A stretch of DNA of 64,000 bases from Saccharothrix deserti (GTDB taxonomy: Bacteria; Actinomycetota; Actinomycetes; Mycobacteriales; Pseudonocardiaceae). A model generated the notes under the pieces. It worked only from the letters and a program-made list of their open reading frames with translations. It was not told the origin of the DNA and searched no databases. Positions 43,851-53,481 of the stretch are shown here, piece by piece; the first letter of the stretch is position 1, and every line of letters starts with the position of its first letter. Location: positions 124,001 to 188,000 of the forward strand of contig NZ_VKAB01000017.1 in NCBI RefSeq assembly GCF_009769385.1. The letters run 5' to 3'. Made by a program: the position numbers and the translations under genes.

Positions 43851-43899
43851 AGCCGGCCTCGGTCGCACGCATTCGGGAACGTGCGTGCCGAGGCCGGCT
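43851..43899 (-). terminator. Hairpin terminator of the ADP-ribosylglycohydrolase gene
   Basis: AGCCGGCCTCGG pairs with CCGAGGCCGGCT, continuing with GCACGCA-type complementarity, 22 bases past the stop at 43921. Confidence 0.8.
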
Positions 43900-43920
43900 T
43901 CCCCCGTCTTCACACCACCG

Positions 43921-44946
43921 TCACGAGTACCGGGCGAAGTCGAACTCCTGCCCCGTCACCGAACGTCCCAGATCCGTGCCGAGCTGCGTGAGCAGGTCCA
44001 CCAGCTCCAGCCCCGCCAGCCAGTCCCGGGGCAACGCCGCCGTGCCGTGCAGGGCGCCCAGGATGTTGCCGGTCAACGCCGCCGTCGCGTCACTGCCGCC
44101 GGAGTGGTTGGCCGCCGCGCGCAGCGCGTCGACGAACTGCGCCCGCTTCGGGTACACCAGCACCGTGTGCACGGCGATCGCCAGCGCCTCCGGCCCGGTC
44201 CACCCGCTGCCCAACCGGTCCACCCGCACCGAGTCGAACCCCAGCGCCTTGTGCTCGTCGGCGAACACCACGGCCCGGTTCAGCGTGTTCGCGGTGTACG
44301 GGTCGTCCCGCAGCACCCGTCCGATGACCTGGTCCACCGCCTCCCGCATCGGCCGCCCCTTCACCGCGAGCAGGTGGATCAGCAGCGCGAACGCCCCACC
44401 GGACACCCAACCGCCGGTGCCGCCGTGGGTCAGCGCGGCGAACCGGCACCCCAGGTCGTAGGCGATCTCGGCGCTGGGCGCGAACCCGGCCGGCGCGGTG
44501 CGGGTCACGCCGTTGCAGCCGGACGACTCGTTGTGCGGCTGCTCCGGCGTCGGCGGCGTGTCGGCGGCCAACGCGCGCAGGCACGTCAGACCGGGCGACC
44601 GGCTGGAGTACAGCCGCTCGTCGCCGACCAGGCCGACCGCACCCGGCTCGGGCGCGGCCACCTGCTGGGTGATCAACCACCGCCGGTAGCTCTGCCACAC
44701 GATCTCGACCGGGTCCCACTCGCCCGTGGCCCGCCCGTGCACCCACGCCCGCAGGTAGCCGTCCGCGGTGAACAGGGTGAGCTGCGTGTCGTCGGTGACC
44801 AATGCGGGACGCGGCGGCTCGAGAACACCTTCCGGGCCGTGGTCTCGTTGGATGTCCGTCCACCCCAGGTACTGGATGGGCGCGCCAAGGGCATCGCCGA
44901 GCGCACCGCCCAACAGGCAAGCGGCGCCACGGTCGACCACGTTCAT
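43921..44946 (-). CDS. ADP-ribosylglycohydrolase family protein
   Basis: A 341-residue protein of the ADP-ribosyl-acceptor hydrolase (DraG) fold. The metal-binding positions are in LLGGALGDALGAP, VTDDTQLTLFT and NHSGGSDATAALTGNILG. The family releases ADP-ribose from modified proteins or small molecules; target unknown. I use the ATG at 44946 (MNVVDRGA); a GTG at 44961 would add five residues. It is divergent from the SARP regulator with a 201-base gap. Confidence 0.9.
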   Translation of the reverse strand: MNVVDRGAACLLGGALGDALGAPIQYLGWTDIQRDHGPEGVLEPPRPALVTDDTQLTLFTADGYLRAWVHGRATGEWDPVEIVWQSYRRWLITQQVAAPEPGAVGLVGDERLYSSRSPGLTCLRALAADTPPTPEQPHNESSGCNGVTRTAPAGFAPSAEIAYDLGCRFAALTHGGTGGWVSGGAFALLIHLLAVKGRPMREAVDQVIGRVLRDDPYTANTLNRAVVFADEHKALGFDSVRVDRLGSGWTGPEALAIAVHTVLVYPKRAQFVDALRAAANHSGGSDATAALTGNILGALHGTAALPRDWLAGLELVDLLTQLGTDLGRSVTGQEFDFARYS

Positions 44947-45147
44947 CGGCTCGCGCGGCACTTGCCCTCCTGCACTAGCCCAGAAGCCGGCTGGGACTGT
45001 CCGGGGCCAAAACCCTAGCCGTCGTGCCGACGTCCGGTCATGGGAGCACGACTACTTGAGCAAGCAACATTTACCCACAGGTATCTAACGGCACACCGGG
45101 CGCACCTGATCCAGTGACCGAGCCGTGAGACTGGGCGGGGGAGGGGC

Positions 45148-47943
45148 ATGGCTGACCGGAGCAAGAGCGGGCTGGAGTTCGGCGTCCTCGGACCGTTGCA
45201 GGTGCTCGCGGACGGCCGGCAGCTCGTGATCGGCCGCAAGGGCATGCGCGGTCTGCTCGCGATGCTGGTGCTGGAGGCCAACCGGGTCGTCCCGATCGAC
45301 GAGATCGTGGACTGCCTGTGGGCCGACGAGCCACCTGCCACGGCCAGGACGATCGTGCACGGTTACGTGTCGCGGCTGCGCCGGATGCTGGAGCAGGCCG
45401 ACCCGGCGGGCTCGGCGCGGATACTCACCACGCCGCCCGGCTACCAGCTGTCGGTGGACCCGTGGCGGCTGGACTTCCACCGGGCCCGGCAGCTCGTGTC
45501 GAGCGCGCGGGGCAAGCCCGCGCCGATCCGGGCGCAGCTGCTGCGCGAATCGCTCGGCCTGTGGCGGGGCCAGGTGCTGGCCGACGTTCCCGGTGATCCG
45601 ATCACGACCGACCTGGAAGAGCTTCGGCTTGCCGCAGTGGAAGAGCGCATCGAGGCCGAGCTGGAACTGGGCAGGCACCTGGAGCTGGTGGGCGAGCTGC
45701 GGCAGCTGGTGAACGAGTACCCGTTCCGGGAACGCCTGGTCGGTCACATGATGCGGGCGCTGTACCGGTCGGGTCAGCGGGCCGACGCGTTGGAGGCCTA
45801 CCAGCGCTTCCACCGGCGCGTGGTCGACGAGCTGGGCATCGACCCCGGTCCCGGCCTGCGGGTGCTGCACGAGCAGGTGTTGCGGGACGACCCGGCGCTC
45901 AGCTCGCCCGGCCTGCCCGAGGCGGCCCCGGTGCCGCCGCGTCCCGGCGTGGTCGTGCCGGCCCAGTTGCCCGCCGCGGCCAGCGGTTTCATCGGTCGCG
46001 ACGAGGAACTGGCCTGGTTGGACCGCCTGTGCGACTCGCGCGACCTGGCCGCCACCACGATCGCCGTGGTCAACGGCGCGCCGGGGATCGGCAAGAGCGA
46101 GCTGGCCGTGACGTGGGGGCACCGGCGGGCCGAGCAGTTCCCGGACGGGCTGCTCTTCGCCTCCCTCAACGGTTTCGCGCCCGACCGCGAGCCGGTGGAG
46201 CCCGCCGAGGTGCTGGCCCGGTTCCTGCTGGCGCTCGGCGTGCCCGCGGACGGCGTGCCGCGCGACCTGGACGACCGGGTAGGGCTGTACCGGTCGGTGC
46301 TGGCCAAGCGGCGCGTGCTGGTCGTGCTGGACGACGCGTGGGACCCCGAGCACGTCCGACTGCTGCTCCCTCCAGGCGCGGGTTCGGTCGTGCTGGTGAC
46401 CAGTCGCCGCCGCCTGGAATCACTCGTCGTCAGCAACGGCGCGCGGATGCTCACGCTGGACACGTTGTCCGATGAGGAGTCCGTCCGACTGGTGGACGAG
46501 GTCGTCGGCAAGCCGTTGTCCGACCAGGAGCCGGCGGCCATCCGGATGCTGGTAGAGCTGTGCGGCAACCTGCCCCTGGCACTCCGCATCGCCGCCGCGA
46601 AGCTCGTGTTCAGTCCTGAGTGGACAGTGGAGGCGCTGGTGGCCCAGCTCTCCGACGACGACACCCGCCTGCGCACGTTGGACTTAGCCGACTCCGGTGT
46701 CGGCGTCGGCCGCGCGTTGGCGGTGTCCTACCGCAACCTCCCGCCGGAACTGGCCGAGACGTTTCGCGCCGCCGGTCTGGTGCCCGGGCGGTGGGTGAGC
46801 CCGCACGCCATCGCCGCGGTGTGCGACATCGACCTGGGCACGGCCGCCGGCCGGCTGGCCGACCTGGCCGACGCGCACCTGCTGGTGGAGCAGTGGCGCG
46901 GCGGTTTCGTGCTGCACGACCTGGTCCGGTTGTACGCCCGGGAAGTGCTGGAGGAGCGGAGACACGACGGCGCCCTGCGCCGGCTGATGGAGCACTACCT
47001 CGCCGCGTGCGACCACGCGCGACGGCTCATCCGGCCGGTGTCCGACGGCCTCGACTTCACCGACTCCACCGCGCCCAGGCCGGCCACGTCGGGGCAGGCG
47101 CTGTCCTGGTTCGACAAGGAGTGGCCGAACCTCATCGCGCTGGTGCACGCCGGTTCGGAGGCCGGTCTGCACGAACACGTCTGGCAACTCGTGCGGCTGG
47201 TGCACACCTACTGCGTGACCAGGCTGGTCAGCCGCGAATGGCACGGCATCGCCGAGTTCGGCCTGGCATCCGCCAGGATCAGCGGCGACCGCCGCGGCGA
47301 GATGCTGGTCCTGAACGCGATGCACGACATCAACAACCGCGCGGGAGCCCTCCGCGGCACACTCGAACACGCCGAACTGGCACACCGCATCGCGGTCGAG
47401 CTGGGCGAGCCGCGCTACCTGGTGATGACGCTGGACCAGTTGGCGTTGGCCCTCAACGCCGAGGGACTGGTGGAGGAAGCCCTGGCGCACTACCGGGAAG
47501 CCGTCGACCTGGCCCGCCGGGACGGTGACGCGCTCGGCGAGGCCACCGTGCTCAACAACCTCGCCCACGTGGAGCAACGGCTCGGACACCGGGAAACGGC
47601 CGCGCGACACCAGTTCCTGGCCATGGAGATCTACCACCGCAACGGCGACGAGCGGGCGTACGCCGTCGCGGTGAACAACCTGGCCGAGCTGTACGCCGAA
47701 CTGGGACTGCTGGCCGAGGCCGAGGAACACGCCCGCCAAGGCGTCGAACTGGCCCGCGGCGGCTCCATGCAGTTCGAGGAGGCGTGGGGCCGCGAAGTCC
47801 TCGGTCAAGTGCTGACGAAACGGGGTGAACGCGTTGCGGCACAAGCAGAGCTGGCCGAATCGCTTCGGCTGTTCGAACGCCTCGGCTCACCCCGGGCGAT
47901 GTTGGTCCGAACGGCTCTTGAAGCCTTGACCTCCGAGGTTTAG
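45148..47943 (+). CDS. AfsR/SARP-family transcriptional regulator
   Basis: A 931-residue regulator: OmpR-like winged helix (~5-95), BTAD (~100-245), NB-ARC ATPase with Walker A GAPGIGKSEL and Walker B VLVVLDDAWD, and TPR repeats in the last ~200 residues. Such proteins control secondary metabolism or development, often in an ATP-dependent way. No biosynthetic cluster is next to it, so its targets are probably elsewhere. It is divergent from the ADP-ribosylglycohydrolase gene. Confidence 0.93.
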   Translation: MADRSKSGLEFGVLGPLQVLADGRQLVIGRKGMRGLLAMLVLEANRVVPIDEIVDCLWADEPPATARTIVHGYVSRLRRMLEQADPAGSARILTTPPGYQLSVDPWRLDFHRARQLVSSARGKPAPIRAQLLRESLGLWRGQVLADVPGDPITTDLEELRLAAVEERIEAELELGRHLELVGELRQLVNEYPFRERLVGHMMRALYRSGQRADALEAYQRFHRRVVDELGIDPGPGLRVLHEQVLRDDPALSSPGLPEAAPVPPRPGVVVPAQLPAAASGFIGRDEELAWLDRLCDSRDLAATTIAVVNGAPGIGKSELAVTWGHRRAEQFPDGLLFASLNGFAPDREPVEPAEVLARFLLALGVPADGVPRDLDDRVGLYRSVLAKRRVLVVLDDAWDPEHVRLLLPPGAGSVVLVTSRRRLESLVVSNGARMLTLDTLSDEESVRLVDEVVGKPLSDQEPAAIRMLVELCGNLPLALRIAAAKLVFSPEWTVEALVAQLSDDDTRLRTLDLADSGVGVGRALAVSYRNLPPELAETFRAAGLVPGRWVSPHAIAAVCDIDLGTAAGRLADLADAHLLVEQWRGGFVLHDLVRLYAREVLEERRHDGALRRLMEHYLAACDHARRLIRPVSDGLDFTDSTAPRPATSGQALSWFDKEWPNLIALVHAGSEAGLHEHVWQLVRLVHTYCVTRLVSREWHGIAEFGLASARISGDRRGEMLVLNAMHDINNRAGALRGTLEHAELAHRIAVELGEPRYLVMTLDQLALALNAEGLVEEALAHYREAVDLARRDGDALGEATVLNNLAHVEQRLGHRETAARHQFLAMEIYHRNGDERAYAVAVNNLAELYAELGLLAEAEEHARQGVELARGGSMQFEEAWGREVLGQVLTKRGERVAAQAELAESLRLFERLGSPRAMLVRTALEALTSEV

Positions 47944-48061
47944 CCGCTGTTTAGCGCGACCGCCCGAAATCGTGGGAACTTGGACACGGTGCTGATCAAG
48001 CGAGTAGTGGTCGGCGCCGGGTGGCTCTTGGGAGGGGGAACCAGGGGGGAAGCCACCCGAA

Positions 48062-48101
48062 CCAGCCGGCCGGCGTTCGGGGGAGAGCGCCGGCCGGCTG
48101 G
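48062..48101 (+). terminator. Hairpin after the SARP regulator gene
   Basis: Perfect 14-bp stem CCAGCCGGCCGGCG with its complement, 12-base loop, ~120 bases past the stop. Downstream (near 48179-48210) there is a tandem of CAACCCCAACCCT. Confidence 0.75.
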
Positions 48102-48236
48102 CCTGTTCCTGCAGTTCATCGCGCCGCCGGCCACCAGTCCCACCCGCTCCGCACCCAACCGGCGGGAGCCGGACTCAACCCCAACCCTCAACCCCAACCC
48201 TCAACCCCGGAAAACAAACCCCGGGGTCAAGCCGCG

Positions 48237-49004
48237 TCACTCCCCGCAGACCGGCAACAACTCAGGCCGCTTGGGCGCCAGCCCGTCACCCATCGACTCG
48301 CCCCGCAACTGCCGCGCGATCCACGGCATCACGTGCTCCCGCGCCCACTTCAAATCGTGCCGGCGCTGCGTCATCCAATCCTCGTCCGCCGGCGGCGGCC
48401 AAGGGGTGTTCCACTCCTCGTCCGACTTGAACCCGAGCACCTCGGCAGCCCGCAGCGCCACCCGCCGGTGCCCCTCGGACGACAGGTGCAGCCGGTCCTC
48501 GCTCCACGCGCGCCGGTCGTGCAGCACGGTCATCGACCACAGGTCGACCACCTTGCAGTGGTACCGCTCGGCGACCGACCACAGGTGGTTGTTGTAGATC
48601 GCGATCTTGCCGCGCAACGACCGCAGCAGCGGCGTGTGCTTCGGGTCGAACCCGGTGAAGATCAGCACCTCCGCGCCCGCCGCCCGCAGGTCGGCCACCG
48701 CGATCTCGTACACCTCGGCCAACGCGTCCGCGTCGCTGCCGGGCACCAGGATGTCGTTGCCGCCCCCGCACAGCGTCACCATCTTCGGCTTCAGCGACAC
48801 CGCCAGCGGGATCTGCTCGTCCACGATCTCCTGGAGCATCTTGCCCCGGATCGCCAGGTTCGCGTACCGGAAACCCTCCTGGCGGGTCGACATCATCGCG
48901 GCCAGCCGGTCGGCCCAGCCCACGTAGGTGCCGTTCGGCGCCGGATCGTCCATGCCCTCGGTGAAGCTGTCACCCACCGCGACGAAGCTGTCCAGACCGT
49001 GCAT
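48237..49004 (-). CDS. SGNH/GDSL hydrolase
   Basis: A 255-residue SGNH hydrolase without a signal peptide. Block I is FVAVGDSFTEGMD, block III GGGNDI, and block V has SEDRLHLSSEGHRRVA. The block II Gly is in the ANLAIRGK region. The fold cleaves esters; the substrate is unknown. The ATG at 49004 follows the strong RBS GGAGGGGAGG. Confidence 0.9.
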   Translation of the reverse strand: MHGLDSFVAVGDSFTEGMDDPAPNGTYVGWADRLAAMMSTRQEGFRYANLAIRGKMLQEIVDEQIPLAVSLKPKMVTLCGGGNDILVPGSDADALAEVYEIAVADLRAAGAEVLIFTGFDPKHTPLLRSLRGKIAIYNNHLWSVAERYHCKVVDLWSMTVLHDRRAWSEDRLHLSSEGHRRVALRAAEVLGFKSDEEWNTPWPPPADEDWMTQRRHDLKWAREHVMPWIARQLRGESMGDGLAPKRPELLPVCGE

Positions 49005-49194
49005 CGCCCCTCCCCTCCGCGCGACACCCCCATGACCGCGCAGGACAGCATGCAACGCCAGGTCCGACCCGCGCCACCGGCAATTGGCCGCCCTGTTACC
49101 AAGGTGTCACTCGGTGGTGTGAACCAGTGTCTGCATTGGGTGATTCACCAGGTTCCGGACCACCGAGTGCGTCGCACATCACGTCGAGCGAAGG

Positions 49195-49241
49195 ACCGGT
49201 GCGCGGGAGGGGCCGCCGCCAGGTACCTCCCGCGCACCGGT
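49195..49241 (-). terminator. Hairpin terminator of the ROK/sugar import operon
   Basis: Perfect 16-bp stem ACCGGTGCGCGGGAGG with its complement, 15-base loop, ~50 bases after the last gene of the operon. Confidence 0.85.
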
Positions 49242-49291
49242 GTCGATCGACCGGCTCTTCTCAGCCGGCCCGTCCTGAACCAGCCGTCACC

Positions 49292-50287
49292 TCAGCCGGC
49301 CGCCACCTCGACCGGCGTCTCGTACGCCGTCCGCAACCGCAGCTCAGCCCCCGGTGACGCGCCCAACGCGTCCAACCCGAGCAGCGCCGCCCCGACCACC
49401 GGCGGCACGTCCACCACCCGCACCCGAGCCGCCGGCGCGTACGCCCGCAGCCGAACGTCGACCGCGTCGACCACCACACCGCTCGTCCCGGTCAACACCC
49501 CACCGCCGAGCACCACGTCCACCGGCTCCGCCAGCAGCGCCAACCGCGACAGCGACACCCGCGCCAAGAGCACGATCTCCTCCACGAGCCGGTCCACCAC
49601 CGTCCGCGCCACCGCGTCACCGGCCGCCGCCACCTGGAACAGCAGCGGGCACAGCGCGTGCGGGTCGAACTCGACCTCCTCGAAGTGCAGGAGCTCGACC
49701 GCCTCGGCCAACGTCGCCGTGCCGTAGTGCGCGATCACCGCGTCCAGCAACGCCGTCGGCTCACCCCGCCCGTCCTCGGCGCGCACGGCCAGCCACAACG
49801 CCTCCGACCCGATGTGACCGCCACCACCCCAGTCACCCGAGATCCGCCCCAACGCCGGGAACCGGTGCGTCCGCCCGTCCGGCGCGACCGCCACGCAGTT
49901 GATCCCCGCCCCGCACACCACGGCCACGCCGATGCCGTCCGCCGTGCCGGCCCGCAGCAAGGCGAACGTGTCGTTCCCGACGACCGTCGTCCCCGACCAC
50001 CCACGCGCCTCGATGGCCGAACGCAGGTCGTCCTCTTCCTTCGGCAGGTCAGCCCCCGCCAGGTACGCGGCGGTGTGCGCGGCGATCGGCTCGTCCGCGC
50101 CCAGTCCCGCCCGCCGGGCCGCCTCACGGGCCAGCCCTTCGAACACGTCCACGCTGCGCTGAAGACCCACCTGCTGCGGTGACGCACCGGGCCCGCGCAC
50201 CTGCGCGAGCACCCGCCCGTCCACGTCGACCAGCGCCATGGCCGTCTTGCTGTTCCCGCCGTCGATGGCGAGCACCCGGTCCGTCAC
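49292..50287 (-). CDS. BadF/BadG-type sugar kinase (N-acetylglucosamine kinase-like)
   Basis: A 331-residue ASKHA-fold kinase. It has the phosphate loop AIDGGNSKTAMAL, the second phosphate motif VCGAGINCV and the adenosine motif VVLGGGVLTG. Members of this class phosphorylate N-acetylglucosamine or related sugars. It overlaps the GH4 gene by four bases (GTGA), so it is the last gene of the operon. Confidence 0.88.
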   Translation of the reverse strand: MTDRVLAIDGGNSKTAMALVDVDGRVLAQVRGPGASPQQVGLQRSVDVFEGLAREAARRAGLGADEPIAAHTAAYLAGADLPKEEDDLRSAIEARGWSGTTVVGNDTFALLRAGTADGIGVAVVCGAGINCVAVAPDGRTHRFPALGRISGDWGGGGHIGSEALWLAVRAEDGRGEPTALLDAVIAHYGTATLAEAVELLHFEEVEFDPHALCPLLFQVAAAGDAVARTVVDRLVEEIVLLARVSLSRLALLAEPVDVVLGGGVLTGTSGVVVDAVDVRLRAYAPAARVRVVDVPPVVGAALLGLDALGASPGAELRLRTAYETPVEVAAG

Positions 50288-51600
50288 TGGACCCCTTTCC
50301 CCCCGTGCACGTCTCCCGCGGGCCCCTTCGCCCACGGCAGGAAGTCCGCGTTGCGCGCCACCAACTCGTCGGCCAGCCGGTCGGCGATCGAGTGCTGCCC
50401 GATCAACGGGTGCGCGAGCAACGCGTCCGCCACCCGGTCACGCCCACCGCGCACCGCCGCGTCCAGCGCCAGCTGCTCGTAGCTCGTCACGTGGGCGATC
50501 AACCCGGTGATCGACGGCGGCACGGACGGCACGGGCAGCGGCGAAGCACCCTTGGTGTCCACGACCGCGGGCACCTCGATCACCGCGTCGTCGGGCAGGA
50601 ACGGCAGCGTGCCGTCGTTGCGGACGTTCACCACGTGCCGCTCGGAATCTGCCGCTCCCGGCCCGGCCCCGCCGGTCAACGCGTGCACCAACTGCACCGC
50701 CGCCTCCGAGTAGTACGCGCCACCACGCTGCGACAACTGCGCGGGCTTGGTGACAACCCCCACATCGCCGTACACGTCGAGCAGCTCCTTCTCCACCCCC
50801 GCCACCACCTCGGCGCGCGGCGGTTCGGTCTTCTGCTTCCGCACCACCTCGTCGTGGTCGTAGAAGTACTTCAGGTAGTACGACGGCACCATCCCCAACC
50901 GCCGCATCAACGACGCCGGCACACCGATGTGCGAGCCCAACGCGTCACCGTGCCGGTCCAGCAACTCCGGCAGCCGGTCCACGCCGTCCACGAACACCCC
51001 GGTCTCCCACGTCAAGTGGTTCAACCCGACGTGCCCCAGCCGCACGCTCTCCGGGTGCACGCCGAGCAGCGCGGACGTCCAGCGCTGGAACGTGATCGCC
51101 ACGTTGCACAGCCCCACCGCCCGGTGCCCGGCCTGCAGCAACGCCCGCGTCACGATCCCGACCGGGTTGGTGAAGTTGACGATCCAGGTGTCCTCACCGG
51201 CTATCGCGCGCACCCGTTCGGCGATGTCCAGCACCACCGGCACCGTCCGCAGAGCCTTGGCCAACCCGCCCGCGCCGGTCGTCTCCTGCCCGACGCAGTC
51301 GCACATGAGCGGGAACGTCTCGTCGGACGCCCGCGCGGCCTGCCCGCCGACCCGCAACTGGAGCAGCACAGCGGACGCCCCGTCGACCCCCCGCTCCAGA
51401 TCCGTGGTGGTGGTGACGACAGCAGGGTGCCCGGCGTGCTTCAGCAGCCGTTGCGAGAACGCCCCCACCACCTCCAACCGCGACACGTCCGGGTCGACCA
51501 GCACGATCTCGTCCACCGCGAGGCTCGTGCGCCGCCCCGCGATCCCGTCGACCAACTCCGGCGTGTAGGTCGACCCGCCCCCGACAACGGTGAGCTTCAC
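50284..51600 (-). CDS. GH4-family 6-phospho-beta-glucosidase-like enzyme
   Basis: A 438-residue GH4 enzyme. The NAD-binding start is TVVGGGSTYTPELV; the GQETTGAGG motif and metal ligands (Cys in GLCNVAI, His in GLNHLTWE) are intact. GH4 enzymes use NAD+ and a divalent metal to cleave alpha or beta glycosides by a redox mechanism. Here the importer is ABC-type and delivers unphosphorylated sugar, so the real substrate may be non-phosphorylated. It overlaps both neighbours by four bases. Confidence 0.9.
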   Translation of the reverse strand: MKLTVVGGGSTYTPELVDGIAGRRTSLAVDEIVLVDPDVSRLEVVGAFSQRLLKHAGHPAVVTTTTDLERGVDGASAVLLQLRVGGQAARASDETFPLMCDCVGQETTGAGGLAKALRTVPVVLDIAERVRAIAGEDTWIVNFTNPVGIVTRALLQAGHRAVGLCNVAITFQRWTSALLGVHPESVRLGHVGLNHLTWETGVFVDGVDRLPELLDRHGDALGSHIGVPASLMRRLGMVPSYYLKYFYDHDEVVRKQKTEPPRAEVVAGVEKELLDVYGDVGVVTKPAQLSQRGGAYYSEAAVQLVHALTGGAGPGAADSERHVVNVRNDGTLPFLPDDAVIEVPAVVDTKGASPLPVPSVPPSITGLIAHVTSYEQLALDAAVRGGRDRVADALLAHPLIGQHSIADRLADELVARNADFLPWAKGPAGDVHGGKGVQ

Positions 51601-52490
51601 CCTTTGACCCCCGTGAACGTGATGCCCTTGACGAACGAGCGCTGCGCGAACACGAACAGCACCACCGCCGGGACCATGATCAGCAGCGTGACCGCCATGG
51701 CCAGGTTCCACTGCACGTGGTGCATGCCCTTGAACGACGACAGCGCCAACGACAGCGTCCACTGGTCCGGCTTCTCGCTGGTGTACAGCAGCGGGCCGAA
51801 GTAGTCGTTCCACGTGTAGAGGAAGCAGAACAACGCGGTCGCCGCGATACCCGGCCGCGCCATCGGCACGATGATCCGCACCAGCGCCTGGAACTCGGAG
51901 CACCCGTCCACCCGTGCGGCATCCACATAGGACTGGGGAATCGTCAGGATGAACTGCCGCAGCAGGAAGATGCTGAACGCGTCGAACAGGAAGTACGGCG
52001 CGATCAACGGCCACAAGGTACCCGTCAGCCCGAGGCTCGACCACGTGTCGTACAACGGCACCGCGACCACCTGCGGCGGCAGCATCATCGCGCCGACCAC
52101 CAGCAGGAACACCGCGTTGCGGCCACGCCACTTCATCTTCGCCAACGCGTACGCCGCCGGGATCGACGACAGCAGCATCCCGATCGTCGCCAACAGCGAG
52201 TACAGCAGACTGTTACCCAGGTACTTCAGCAACGGCGCCTTGTCGAAGACCTCCAGGAAGTTGCCCCAGTGCCACTCGCGCGGCCACAGGTCCTTCGTGA
52301 ACGCCTGGCTGTCCGACATCACCGCGGTCAGGAACACGAACACGATCGGCAGCGCGAACATCAGCCCGAGCGCGATGCCGAGGCTGTGCACGGCCACCCA
52401 GTCGAGCACCCGCCGCCAGTCGCGCGGACGGCGTGGCTCCCGCGACGGGGACGAGGCCGGCGACGTGACGGGGAGCGTTGCCGTCGTCAT
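51597..52490 (-). CDS. Sugar ABC transporter permease (MalG type), second importer
   Basis: A 297-residue permease with the EAA loop YVDAARVDGCSEFQALVRIIVP and the usual ending ITFTGVKG. The ATG at 52490 overlaps the previous permease stop (ATGA); its own stop overlaps the GH4 start. Confidence 0.92.
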   Translation of the reverse strand: MTTATLPVTSPASSPSREPRRPRDWRRVLDWVAVHSLGIALGLMFALPIVFVFLTAVMSDSQAFTKDLWPREWHWGNFLEVFDKAPLLKYLGNSLLYSLLATIGMLLSSIPAAYALAKMKWRGRNAVFLLVVGAMMLPPQVVAVPLYDTWSSLGLTGTLWPLIAPYFLFDAFSIFLLRQFILTIPQSYVDAARVDGCSEFQALVRIIVPMARPGIAATALFCFLYTWNDYFGPLLYTSEKPDQWTLSLALSSFKGMHHVQWNLAMAVTLLIMVPAVVLFVFAQRSFVKGITFTGVKG

Positions 52491-53479
52491 GCGCCCGGTC
52501 CCCCTTCCTCCTGGTGCGCGGACTTGCGCATGCGCTGCACCAGCAGCGCGGTCGCGGCGAACAAGATGACGAACAGCACGGTCGCCATCGCCGCCGCGTA
52601 ACCCATGTCGAAGTAGCGGAAGCCCTGCGTGTAGAGCCACACCGGGAACGTCAGCGTCGAGTTCTCCGGGAAACCGAGGTTCTTCGTCGCGCCGGTGACG
52701 TCGGCCGACCCGCTCGCCGCCGACCCCGCGACGACCGCCTGCGTGAACAGCTGCAACGCCAGGATGATCGAGTTCACCACGCCGAACATCAGCACCGGCG
52801 AGATCGTCGGCAGCGTGACGTGCCACCACCGCCGCACCGGGCCCGCGCCGTCCAGCTCGGCCGCCTCGTACTGCTCCTGCGGCACGTCCAGGATCGCCGC
52901 CAGAATGATGATCATCAAATCGCCGGACACCCACAGCATCACCGCCGCGATGCCCGGCTTGGCCCACGCCGGGTCGGCGAACCACAACGGGCTCTCGATG
53001 CCGAACCAACCCAGGAACGCGTCCAGCGGACCCTCGTTCGGCCGCATGACCAGGAAGAACACCAAAGTCGCGGCCACCGGCGGCGCCAACGAAGGCAGGT
53101 AGCACAGGGTGCGCACCAACCCCACACCCGACTTCAACCGGGCGACCACCGACGCCACACCCAGCGCGAACACCACGCGGGCGACCGTCAGCACCACCAC
53201 GAACCACAGCGTGTTGTAGACGGCGGTGCGGAACAGCTTGTCGGAGAACATGTAGGCGTAGTTCTCCAGCCCGATCCACTCGGGCGGGTTGATCAGGTCG
53301 TACTTGGTGAACGAGAACCCGATCGTGGCGATCAGCGGGTAGCCGAAGAACAGGGTGAACCCGAGGATCGCGGGCGCGAGGAACGCCAGCACGGTGAGGC
53401 GGTGACGGGCCCGGGAGCGGGACCGCCCCTTGGCAGGGGCGGTCCGCACCACGTCCACGCGCTCCAGCGTGGCCGTCAT
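52487..53479 (-). CDS. Sugar ABC transporter permease (MalF type), second importer
   Basis: A 330-residue permease with six or seven helices and EAA loop YEAAELDGAGPVRRWWHVTLP. The ATG at 53479 is two bases after the binding-protein stop and follows AAGTAGGG. The longer upstream frame overlaps that gene. Confidence 0.92.
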   Translation of the reverse strand: MTATLERVDVVRTAPAKGRSRSRARHRLTVLAFLAPAILGFTLFFGYPLIATIGFSFTKYDLINPPEWIGLENYAYMFSDKLFRTAVYNTLWFVVVLTVARVVFALGVASVVARLKSGVGLVRTLCYLPSLAPPVAATLVFFLVMRPNEGPLDAFLGWFGIESPLWFADPAWAKPGIAAVMLWVSGDLMIIILAAILDVPQEQYEAAELDGAGPVRRWWHVTLPTISPVLMFGVVNSIILALQLFTQAVVAGSAASGSADVTGATKNLGFPENSTLTFPVWLYTQGFRYFDMGYAAAMATVLFVILFAATALLVQRMRKSAHQEEGGPGA

Positions 53480-53481
53480 CC

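Noticed and set aside
45148..47943. Biosynthetic gene cluster suggested by the AfsR/SARP regulator
   Set aside because: No PKS, NRPS, terpene, RiPP or tailoring genes are in the window; the regulator seems to act at a distance.
48179..48210. Short repeats CAACCCCAACCCT taken for a CRISPR-like array
   Set aside because: Units are ~13 bases, directly joined and without spacers; there are no cas genes in the window.
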